16,143 nucleotides of DNA from Eubacteriales Family XIII. Incertae Sedis bacterium. Lineage in GTDB: Bacteria > Bacillota > Clostridia > Peptostreptococcales > Anaerovoracaceae. Below are positions 1 to 6,478 of the stretch, one piece after another; the first letter of the stretch is position 1, and every line of letters begins with the position of its first letter. The position numbers and the translations under genes were made by a program. The notes beneath the pieces were generated by a model. The model worked only from the letters and a program-made list of their open reading frames with translations, was not told the DNA's origin and made no database searches. The stretch lies in the NCBI GenBank assembly GCA_031278255.1, contig JAITKU010000177.1, positions 1-16,143 of the forward strand, written 5' to 3'.

Positions 1-19
1 CTTGTCCCCTCAAAACATC

Positions 20-77
20 CGTTCAACAATTGAAGTGCGCCTTTGGCGCTTCAATTTTGGACGGAGCCAAAATTGAA
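20..77 (-). repeat. Short copy of a dispersed intergenic repeat
   Basis: Read on the minus strand, positions 77 to 59 give a TTCAATTTTGGCTCCGTCC block, and positions 31 to 20 give AATTGTTGAACG. The same two blocks occur in the same order on the plus strand near the right end of the window (15893-15912 and 16026-16037), with a much longer middle there. The first block recurs again at 14871-14890. On the plus strand TTCAATTTTGG (50-60) and CCAAAATTGAA (67-77) also form an 11-base perfect hairpin with a 6-base loop. This looks like a genome-wide intergenic repeat; its function is unknown. Confidence 0.6.
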
Positions 78-126
78 TCCTTGTTTTCTTTTCTCTGCGC
101 GGCGTTTTTTGCGCCCGTACCGTGCT

Positions 127-286
127 TTAGGGTTCGTTACGGAATAAAGTTGACAAATTTGGCGCAGAATTTTTTTCGTCGAACAAGGCGCAAAACGCAG
201 ACGAACCCTAAGGTTCGGCGAGGCTTTGCAACACAGTTCGGCGGAAAAAAGGCAAGCCAAATGTCCGGTTTATTCCGTAACGAATC
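127..286. repeat. MITE-like inverted-repeat block downstream of recF
   Basis: A perfect 16-base inverted repeat, TTCGTTACGGAATAAA at 133-148 and its complement at 269-284, bounds about 150 bases of non-coding DNA. The match continues imperfectly inward (GACAAATTTGGC near 151-164 against GCCAAATGTC near 256-265). A second pairing competes for the left arm: TTAGGGTTCGT (127-137) is the complement of 201-211. A small hairpin CGAACC-CTAA-GGTTCG lies at 202-217. The block ends a few bases beyond the recF stop, so it may end up in the 3' tail of that transcript. It could be a miniature mobile element or a structured RNA terminator region. No transposase or target-site duplication was identified. 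Confidence 0.5.
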
Positions 287-287
287 C

Positions 288-1409
288 TTAATTGTCCGGG
301 TATACAACGGGCGCGGAATCCCGTTCCGCGCGGCCCGCGAAGATGTGATACACATACCCGTCCGAAAGACTTTTCTTTATCTCCTCGTTCATTTCCGCGG
401 CCGAAATGAAAACCTGATTGCTCGAAAGGGATTGTATAAGGAATTTTTGACGCTCCCCGTCGAGTTCCGAAAGCACATCGTCCAAGAGGATAACGGCGTC
501 CTCCCCCGTTTCCTCCTTGATGATCGAAAGCTCCGCCAGACGCAGGGAAAGGGCCGCCGTCCGCTGTTGCCCCTGCGAACCGAAGCGCCGCACGTCCACG
601 CCGTTCACGGAAATGCCCATATCGTCGCGGTGCGGCCCCGCGCTCGTAAATCCTCGCGTCTTGTCCGCTTCCCTGCACGCGCGCAATCTGCCGATGAACA
701 GATGCCTTTGTTCCTCAAAATCCTCCGCAAACGTCATATCCGGCTCGTAGGACAATTCCAGAATCTCCTTTCCGTTCGTGACGGAAGCGTGTACCTCTTT
801 GCTGATCTGTTTCAGCTTCTCTATAAATCCGTTCCTTTCCCGCATGATCTTGGAACCGTATTTAAACAGATTTTCGTCCCACACGTCTATCAATTCTTCG
901 TTCGGCATTTCCTCCTTGAGCAGTATGTTTCTGTGCCTTAGGGACTTCTTGTATTTTGAAAGATTCTTGTAATAGAGCGGCCGTATCATAAAAAGTTCAT
1001 GGTCCACAAATCCGCGCCTCTTTTCCGGTTCCTCCTTTACGATCCGCATATCCTCGGGGGAAAAAACCACCATATAGGCGTTTTCGAGCAAATCCGCGTT
1101 CTTGGAACCCAAAAACCCGTCTATTTTAAACTTTTTTTCCTCTCCTGAAAGCAGTACATCTATATTAAGCTCCTTTCCCGCCTTTTCAAAAGAACCGCAG
1201 ACGCGCAAAAAATCCGAACCGAAGCGGATCATCTCAAGGTCCTTTTGCGTGCGAAAGGATTTTCCCATGCACAGTATATATATGCCCTCCAGCAGATTGG
1301 ACTTTCCCTGTCCGTTGTTTCCCAAGATGATATTGATCTTTTCATGAAAACAAAAACTCTGCTTTTCATAATTTCTGAAATCAACAAGTTCCAGTTTTTT
1401 TATATACAT
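288..1409 (-). CDS. recF: DNA replication/repair protein RecF
   Basis: RecF is an SMC-like ATPase that binds gapped DNA and, with RecO and RecR, helps load RecA at single-strand gaps. The 373-residue product has the usual family length. It starts with the typical RecF N-terminus (LELVDFRNY) followed by a Walker A motif GNNGQGKS at residues 30-37. The ABC-type signature SQGQQR is at about 278-283, and the Walker B and D-loop region LLDDVLSELD at about 308-317. The ATG is preceded by an AAAAGGA-type ribosome binding site. It lies 26 bases after the dnaN stop, so both are probably on one dnaA-dnaN-recF transcript. The S4-domain gene (yaaA/rlbA) that often separates dnaN and recF in Bacillota is absent. 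No gyrB follows within the window; the gene runs into a repeat block instead. Confidence 0.97.
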   Translation of the reverse strand: MYIKKLELVDFRNYEKQSFCFHEKINIILGNNGQGKSNLLEGIYILCMGKSFRTQKDLEMIRFGSDFLRVCGSFEKAGKELNIDVLLSGEEKKFKIDGFLGSKNADLLENAYMVVFSPEDMRIVKEEPEKRRGFVDHELFMIRPLYYKNLSKYKKSLRHRNILLKEEMPNEELIDVWDENLFKYGSKIMRERNGFIEKLKQISKEVHASVTNGKEILELSYEPDMTFAEDFEEQRHLFIGRLRACREADKTRGFTSAGPHRDDMGISVNGVDVRRFGSQGQQRTAALSLRLAELSIIKEETGEDAVILLDDVLSELDGERQKFLIQSLSSNQVFISAAEMNEEIKKSLSDGYVYHIFAGRAERDSAPVVYPDN

Positions 1410-1435
1410 ATATTGTGTTTTTTCCTTTTATCTTT

Positions 1436-2581
1436 CTATCCGACGGCGATCCGCACGGGCAGCACCAGATACTCATAATCGTTCTCTTTCGCGGATTTGA
1501 TCAAACAGGGCGTGACGGCGGTATTGAATTCCATCTTTATTTCCTCATCCGAAACAACCTTGAGTATATCCATGATGAATCTCGCGTTGAAGCCGATCTC
1601 CAAATCATCTCCCGTTTGATCCGTCATTACCTCATCGCGAAAACTGCCCTCCTCGTTCCTCGATGTCAATATCATTTTTCCGCTTGAAATTTCTATTTTT
1701 ATAAAATTGTTCTTTCCCTCCCGTATGAGAACGGAAGCCCTTTCCACGGCTTCTTTCAATTCCTCCCTATTCACCGTCAGGGATGTTTTGCTCTCCTTGG
1801 GCAATATATCCTCGTATTTTATAAAGGAACCCTCCAGCAGACGCGAAATGACGACCGTATTTTTCAGATCGAACAGCGCTTTTTTATCGTCTATCAGAAT
1901 TTCAAAGATATCCTTTTTATCCTCTCCCTCTTTTTCCTCTTTTTTTTCATCCTCCGCGTCGCTTATAATCCTGCCCACCTCGTTCATGATTCCGGCGGGA
2001 ATTATGATCTTCCGCTCCTCTTCGTTCTGCGTTTCCTCCCGCACGACGGCCATCCTGAAGCCGTCCAAGGCCACCATGCCGATCTTTCCCTTTTTCAATT
2101 CCAACAGAACACCCGTTATAATGCCGCGCGTTTCATCCGTGCTGGCCGCAAAACAGGTCTTTCTTATCATCTCTTTCAGCATACTTTTCTTGAGGAATAT
2201 CCTTTCCCCGTCGTTTCCCCTTTGTATCTTGGGAAATTCGTCCGCGGATATCCCCACGATTTTAAATTCCGTTTTCAGGCATTTTATATCCACGCCGCCG
2301 TTTTCCTTTTCGCTGAAAGAAACATCCCCCTGCGGCAGCTTTCGCACGAGATCCCCAAAGAGCTTCGAGGGAAGCACAATGGCGCCTTTTTCAAAAACTT
2401 GTGCCTTTATGCGCGTTTCTATGCTTATATCGAGGTCCGAAGCGGTCAGAGACAAAGAATCTTCTTCCTCCGCATTCAAAAGAATTCCCTTGAGAATGGG
2501 AATGGTCGTTCTCGCGGTGACGGCTCGTGATACGACGGATAAGGCTTTTGTCAAATCGGATTGCGCGCATGTGAATTTCAT
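1436..2581 (-). CDS. dnaN: DNA polymerase III sliding clamp, beta subunit
   Basis: The beta clamp is a ring-shaped dimer that tethers the replicative polymerase to DNA. The 381-residue product shows family hallmarks: the N-terminal MKFTCAQSDLTKALS, the strand SLTASDLDISIE near 44-55, TRGIITGVLLEL near 151-162, and the C-terminal YLVLPVR at 371-377, followed only by IAVG. A charged segment very rich in Lys and Glu at about 208-224 lengthens a loop in the middle of the protein; most clamps lack such a run here. The start is an ATG with an AGAGGT-like ribosome binding site a few bases upstream. The 177-base spacer towards dnaA holds the DnaA-box/trio region, so dnaN transcription may respond to DnaA. 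Identification is secure. Confidence 0.97.
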   Translation of the reverse strand: MKFTCAQSDLTKALSVVSRAVTARTTIPILKGILLNAEEEDSLSLTASDLDISIETRIKAQVFEKGAIVLPSKLFGDLVRKLPQGDVSFSEKENGGVDIKCLKTEFKIVGISADEFPKIQRGNDGERIFLKKSMLKEMIRKTCFAASTDETRGIITGVLLELKKGKIGMVALDGFRMAVVREETQNEEERKIIIPAGIMNEVGRIISDAEDEKKEEKEGEDKKDIFEILIDDKKALFDLKNTVVISRLLEGSFIKYEDILPKESKTSLTVNREELKEAVERASVLIREGKNNFIKIEISSGKMILTSRNEEGSFRDEVMTDQTGDDLEIGFNARFIMDILKVVSDEEIKMEFNTAVTPCLIKSAKENDYEYLVLPVRIAVG

Positions 2582-2611
2582 GGCAAGACCTCTTTCTCTT
2601 TAACACATATA

Positions 2612-2704
2612 CAGTAATAGTATTAATAGGGGCTGTGGATATGTGTATAAATTTTGTGGATAAGTAAATTTCAATGATTTATGCGTTTCTAAATCTGTGA
2701 ATAA
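2612..2704. other. oriC unwinding region: DnaA boxes and DnaA-trio
   Basis: The dnaA-dnaN spacer holds a perfect DnaA box TGTGGATAA (2655-2663) and three one-mismatch boxes: TGTGGATAT (2634-2642), TGTGTATAA (2642-2650) and TGTGAATAA (2696-2704). Next to the leftmost box lie GGGGC (2629-2633) and then the triplets CAG-TAA-TAG-TAT-TAA-TAG (2612-2629). This order, box then GC spacer then A-centred triplets pointing towards dnaN, matches the basal unwinding system described in Bacillus subtilis, where DnaA spreads along DnaA-trios to melt DNA. Most of the remaining spacer is AT-rich. The role is inferred from motif and position. Confidence 0.85.
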
Positions 2705-2758
2705 TCTATTTTTTGCGTGCTTCTTCGTGTTAAAAAACAAATAAAGAAAAAAGAAAGA

Positions 2759-4123
2759 TTAATTGTTGCGTACATCCTCTTCGAGTTTGGAAAGTATATC
2801 CTCAAGGGATTCATTGGTCTTTATTTCGTTCGTTATTTTTTCGATGGCGTGCAAAATGGTCGTATGATCCCTGTTGCCGAAAGATTCTCCTATCTTGGAA
2901 AGAGATAGGTCCGTCATTTTTCTGCACAGATACATGGCGATCTGCCTCGGATAGGAAAATTTTCTCGCCCGTTTTGAAGATTCGATGTCGCTTGTCTTAA
3001 TGCTGAAGTATTTGCAGACCTGTTTCTTTATGTCCGCCGCGGAGGGTTGGTTTTCCTTTGAAGAAAAGATGTCTTTCAGCGTTTCGCGGACAAGTTCCCT
3101 GTCTATGTTTCGCCCGAGGAGGTTTCCGTGCGCCACGACGCGGTTCATCGCGCCCTCGAGTTCGCGGATATTGGAATGTATCTTTTCGGAAATCAAATTG
3201 ATAACATCCGAAAAATCATCCGTCAAAGCGTGACCGTCGAGTTCCGCCTTGTTTCTGAGTATGGCTACCCGCGTCTCAAAGTCCGGAACCTGTATATCCG
3301 CCACGAGGCCCCATTCAAAACGGGAACGCAGTCTGTCGCTGAATGTGATAAAATTCTTGGGCGGTCTGTCGCTGGAAATGATAATCTGCTTGTTGGATTC
3401 GTAGAGCGCGTTGAAAGTGTGGAACATCTCTTCCTGCGTACTCTCTTTCTTCTCGATAAACTGTATATCGTCTATGAGAAGCACGTCTATATTCCGGTAT
3501 TTGTTGCGGAATTGAAAGGTTTTTTGTTCCTTGATGGCCTTGATCAACTCGTTTGTGAACATCTCGGAAGAAACGTAAAGGACGCACAGGCGCGGACTGT
3601 TTTGGTTGATGTGATGCCAGATCGCGTGCATGAGGTGCGTCTTTCCGAGTCCGGCCCCTCCGTATATAAAGAGCGGATTGTAAGCCGTCTTTGAAATCTC
3701 CGAAATGACGGGGTCCTCGGCTACGGCCACGGCGGCGGCGTGGGCGAAGTGATTGTTTTTTCCGACGACAAAGGTATTGAAATTGTAACGCGGATTCGGG
3801 ATATTCTCTTCGGAGAGTATGCCCGTATGGGTTTGCGCTTCGTTTCCGGGTTTCCGCCTGCCCGCGGTTTCTTCACTCAGGGAAACGGACACCTTGACGC
3901 TTTCATCGCAAACGTCCGACAGTACGCCCTCTATAACGGATATATAGCGTTTTTCGAGCGTGGACTTGATAAACTCATTGTTTGTGGTAAGGTATACAAT
4001 CTTTTTCTTCGCGTCCGTTTTGACGGGGCGCAAGGGTTGTATCCATGTTTCGTAGCTGACGGGATTCAATTCCGATTGCAGGATTTCAAGCGTTTTTTCC
4101 CATACAGAAGATATGTTTTCCAT
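2759..4123 (-). CDS. dnaA: Chromosomal replication initiator protein DnaA
   Basis: DnaA is the AAA+ ATPase that binds DnaA boxes and melts the origin. From the chosen ATG the product is 454 residues, the normal length. Domain I spans about 1-80 (VWEKTLEIL..., SYETWIQPL) and is followed by a short linker. The AAA+ core has Walker A GGAGLGKT (155-162), Walker B LLIDD (215-219) and RLRSRFEWGL (264-273). The C-terminal DNA-binding domain carries the DnaA signature FGNRDHTTILHA at about 415-426. The reading frame stays open 27 codons further upstream, but those residues do not look like DnaA. The chosen ATG has a strong GGAAGGA ribosome binding site and begins the conserved domain I. The gene has its own promoter at 4220-4248. 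Confidence 0.98.
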   Translation of the reverse strand: MENISSVWEKTLEILQSELNPVSYETWIQPLRPVKTDAKKKIVYLTTNNEFIKSTLEKRYISVIEGVLSDVCDESVKVSVSLSEETAGRRKPGNEAQTHTGILSEENIPNPRYNFNTFVVGKNNHFAHAAAVAVAEDPVISEISKTAYNPLFIYGGAGLGKTHLMHAIWHHINQNSPRLCVLYVSSEMFTNELIKAIKEQKTFQFRNKYRNIDVLLIDDIQFIEKKESTQEEMFHTFNALYESNKQIIISSDRPPKNFITFSDRLRSRFEWGLVADIQVPDFETRVAILRNKAELDGHALTDDFSDVINLISEKIHSNIRELEGAMNRVVAHGNLLGRNIDRELVRETLKDIFSSKENQPSAADIKKQVCKYFSIKTSDIESSKRARKFSYPRQIAMYLCRKMTDLSLSKIGESFGNRDHTTILHAIEKITNEIKTNESLEDILSKLEEDVRNN

Positions 4124-4219
4124 CAAAAGTCCTTCCTGCTTTCGGATTGTTGCGCAAACGGGCGTTATCCCCCGTGATCTTCCTGCGGGGCGATTTGTTC
4201 CCAAGCGGCGGTGTATTTT

Positions 4220-4248
4220 ATCATAACAAATATTGAGGCGGCTATCAA
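4220..4248 (-). promoter_or_regulatory. Probable dnaA promoter
   Basis: On the minus strand there is a TTGATA -35 box (4243-4248), a 17-base spacer and a TATGAT -10 box (4220-4225). Transcription would start near 4213, giving a leader of about 90 bases. That leader contains a CCCCG / CGGGG pairing between about 4164 and 4187. The match to the sigma-A consensus is 5 of 6 at each box. Confidence 0.7.
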
Positions 4249-4275
4249 TACCGCTTTTATAAAAATAAGAAAGAA

Positions 4276-4443
4276 AATTTTCAAATGAAAATTGAAAAGG
4301 TCAACGCACCCCCCGGCCGGATGAAGCGCCGGTCCCGGCTTTTCGCCGGGGGATTGGGCGGGGTCGTTAACCCGGGATGCGGGTTTTCCACAGCGTACGT
4401 GGATAAAAAAATCGCGTTTTGGGCGGCTCTGCGGTTTTCCACA
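4276..4443. other. Upstream oriC segment with second DnaA-box cluster
   Basis: This stretch lies between the dnaA promoter and the SLH gene promoter. It starts with an AT-rich palindrome AATTTTCA-AA-TGAAAATT (4276-4293), then a GC-rich block with hairpins such as CCGGC-TTTTC-GCCGG near 4335-4350, and then three near-consensus DnaA boxes: TTTTCCACA (4384-4392), CGTGGATAA (4398-4406) and TTTTCCACA (4435-4443). The first and third sit in nearly identical contexts, TGCGG(G)TTTTCCACAGC. With the dnaA-dnaN boxes this makes a bipartite origin, as in Bacillus. The function is inferred; the boxes are seen directly. Confidence 0.75.
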
Positions 4444-4460
4444 GCCTTAGGATATTTTTA

Positions 4461-4489
4461 TTGCCCAAGAAAATTTTTAAGGTTATAAT
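4461..4489 (+). promoter_or_regulatory. Probable promoter of the SLH metalloprotease-like gene
   Basis: A perfect TATAAT -10 box (4484-4489) lies 17 bases after a weak TTGCCC -35 box (4461-4466). The start codon at 4515 is 25 bases beyond the -10 box, with a GAGAGGA ribosome binding site between them. The -35 box is 17 bases from the last DnaA box, so DnaA binding could affect this promoter. Confidence 0.6.
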
Positions 4490-4514
4490 GGCATAGTGAG
4501 AGGACGAAAATACC

Positions 4515-6413
4515 ATGAAGAGAGTGTTTGCCGCAGTCATAGCCCTGTTTTTTTTATCCGTGTGCGGGATTCCCGCGTTCGGCGCGGGAATCCCGCCCGA
4601 TACGAGCGAATATTCACGCGTGTTCCTCGCGCGCCGGGCCGCCTTGGAGGACAAGGCCTATATGCACGCGGTACTGGAGGGTCTCGGCCTCTTCAGGGGC
4701 ACGGAAAACGGCGCGGAACTCGACCGCGGCCTGACGCGGGCGGAAGCGCTCGTCACGATCGTCCGTCTGCGCGGCGCGGAAGCGGAGGCCCTCGAGCTGA
4801 ATCTCGCGAGCGGCTTCTCGGATGTTCCCGCGTGGGCGGAGGCTTATGCGGGTTTTGCGCGGGCGCAGGGCTTCGCGCGCGGTCTGCGCGCGGATCGCTT
4901 GGGCGCGGACGATCCGATAACGGCGAAGCAATACGCGACAATGCTTTTGCGGCTCCTCGGATATGACGATACGGCCGGCGATTTTTCCTACGACACGGCC
5001 TTGGATTTCGCGTATGAGGCGGAACTCACAGACGAATGGGCGGCGGCCCGCTATAAGGAAAGGGAAGCGAACGGCGGCGCGTTCCTGCGCGGGGACGCGG
5101 TATACTTTATGTACAGGGCCCTCTACGCGCCCGCGCCGTCAAAAGCCTCCGGCGAATCCGTGATCGCGAAGCTCTACAAGGAGGGGCGCATAGACGGGGA
5201 GGCCGCGACCAAAACCCTGCGCGCGCACGGCGAATCCGAGAAGGAAATCCTGCGGGCGCTCGAAAACGGTTACAGCGAGGTTTTGCTCGCGGCCGCGACG
5301 GAGGCCGTGAACAAGAACAATTCCGCCCTTTCCGATCTCGCGCAAAGCAGCCTCAAAACCTCCCTCTACAATTGGAGCAAAGAGGCCGGGAGCGCGGAGG
5401 GCGCGGCCTTGTTCGCGCACAACGCGCAAAATCTGCGTATCAGCTTCGTGCCGTCGCGGCAGGATCCGCTGTTTCGCGCCGATCCGAACGTCGCCGCCTA
5501 CTTTTCCTATCCGAATCATATCGTCGTTCGCAGCGATACGGACAAGGGGAGCGTCAAGAGCGCGCTGACGCACGAACTCAGACACGCCCTGTCCGCGGAC
5601 ATCGGCCTGACCGCGCTCGAAGAGGGGCTTACGGAGTTTTGGAACCAAGAGGTGGACGGCGGCGATTACGGGTATCCCTACTACTTCGTGAATTTGGCCA
5701 AGCTGCTCGTCCACATCGCGGGCGCGGCGGCCGTCAACGCGGGCGATCTGACGGGCGATTACGAGGACCTGTTCTATGCGCTCGAAAGGGAAAGCGGCGT
5801 CGATATCGACAATATTGAATTGTACGCCCTGCTTGCCGATATAAGCCCCTCTGCGGAAATGACTTTCATGCGGGCGGACGAGGACCTTTACGAGAAGCTT
5901 GCCGCGGTGAACGCGGTGTTCCTCGCTTTGGCGCGGGGCTTTTACCTGAACAACACGGAGGAACGCGTATCGGAGAGCGCAAACCGGGAAGCCTTTGTCG
6001 ATCGGCTCTTGGCGCTCGGACAGCTGCTCTTTTACCCGTCCGCGATGATTCACGAGGCGGACAGCGACAGTCCCGAGGAAGCGCCCTCGGCGTATTACGG
6101 CGAAGATTTTTTGGAATTCGCAAATGCGGCCGTACTGCGGTACTGCGAGGTTTCGGGCGCGGACGCGGCAAGCGCCCTGCGCTATTTCGAGGAAAACAAA
6201 GACCGGCGTTTCTGCCTTGAATATCTCGGAAAAGACGCCGGCGTCATGTTCGTGAAAGGCGGGCCGGGCTATCGGGTGACGTTCCGGTCGGGCAAGGACC
6301 TCTATTATAACGATTTCGGCACGAGAGAGGAAGCGGACAGCTTTGCCGCGAACGTGGACGCCGTCGGTGTGGAAACGGTCGCGGGCGCGGGCTTCACGCC
6401 GAAGCGCTACTGA
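4515..6413 (+). CDS. Secreted SLH-domain protein with HExxH metalloprotease-like motif
   Basis: The 632-residue product begins with a signal peptide: basic MKR, a hydrophobic core to about residue 19, and cleavage near 23-24. Three SLH-like repeats follow at about 50-90, 97-151 and 155-205, with motifs such as RGLTRAEALVTIVRLRG, FSDVPAWAEAYAGFARAQGF and LLRLLGYDD. SLH repeats usually anchor proteins to cell-wall polysaccharide. Further on, ALTHELRHAL carries HExxH (His353, Glu354, His357), followed by LEEGLTEFW with Glu370 as the likely third zinc ligand. This arrangement resembles the peptidase MA-like gluzincins. The product is therefore probably a wall-anchored zinc protease, although its substrate is unknown and activity is not proven. 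The ATG has a GAGAGGA site 10 bases upstream. The SLH part is paralogous to that of the convergent gene at 6479-7840. Confidence 0.85.
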   Translation: MKRVFAAVIALFFLSVCGIPAFGAGIPPDTSEYSRVFLARRAALEDKAYMHAVLEGLGLFRGTENGAELDRGLTRAEALVTIVRLRGAEAEALELNLASGFSDVPAWAEAYAGFARAQGFARGLRADRLGADDPITAKQYATMLLRLLGYDDTAGDFSYDTALDFAYEAELTDEWAAARYKEREANGGAFLRGDAVYFMYRALYAPAPSKASGESVIAKLYKEGRIDGEAATKTLRAHGESEKEILRALENGYSEVLLAAATEAVNKNNSALSDLAQSSLKTSLYNWSKEAGSAEGAALFAHNAQNLRISFVPSRQDPLFRADPNVAAYFSYPNHIVVRSDTDKGSVKSALTHELRHALSADIGLTALEEGLTEFWNQEVDGGDYGYPYYFVNLAKLLVHIAGAAAVNAGDLTGDYEDLFYALERESGVDIDNIELYALLADISPSAEMTFMRADEDLYEKLAAVNAVFLALARGFYLNNTEERVSESANREAFVDRLLALGQLLFYPSAMIHEADSDSPEEAPSAYYGEDFLEFANAAVLRYCEVSGADAASALRYFEENKDRRFCLEYLGKDAGVMFVKGGPGYRVTFRSGKDLYYNDFGTREEADSFAANVDAVGVETVAGAGFTPKRY

Positions 6414-6422
6414 TCCCGGGTC

Positions 6423-6469
6423 CGCCGGGGAACGGGTACTTGTACCCGGAAGCGCCGGGGAACGGGTAC
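6423..6469. repeat. Tandem 17-base repeat with hairpin between convergent genes
   Basis: CGCCGGGGAACGGGTAC occurs at 6423-6439 and again at 6453-6469, a 30-base period. Between the copies, GGGTAC-TT-GTACCC (6434-6447) forms a perfect hairpin. The whole sits in the 65-base gap between the two convergent SLH genes and could act as a bidirectional transcription stop, although no T-run follows the hairpin. Confidence 0.6.
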
Positions 6470-6478
6470 CGGCCCGTC

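Noticed and set aside
30..941. A 303-codon open frame on the plus strand
   Set aside because: It covers the repeat block and the antisense of recF, with no recognisable protein features.
4124..4204. Longer N-terminus for DnaA
   Set aside because: The extra 27 codons do not resemble DnaA domain I, and a strong ribosome binding site lies directly before the ATG at 4121-4123.
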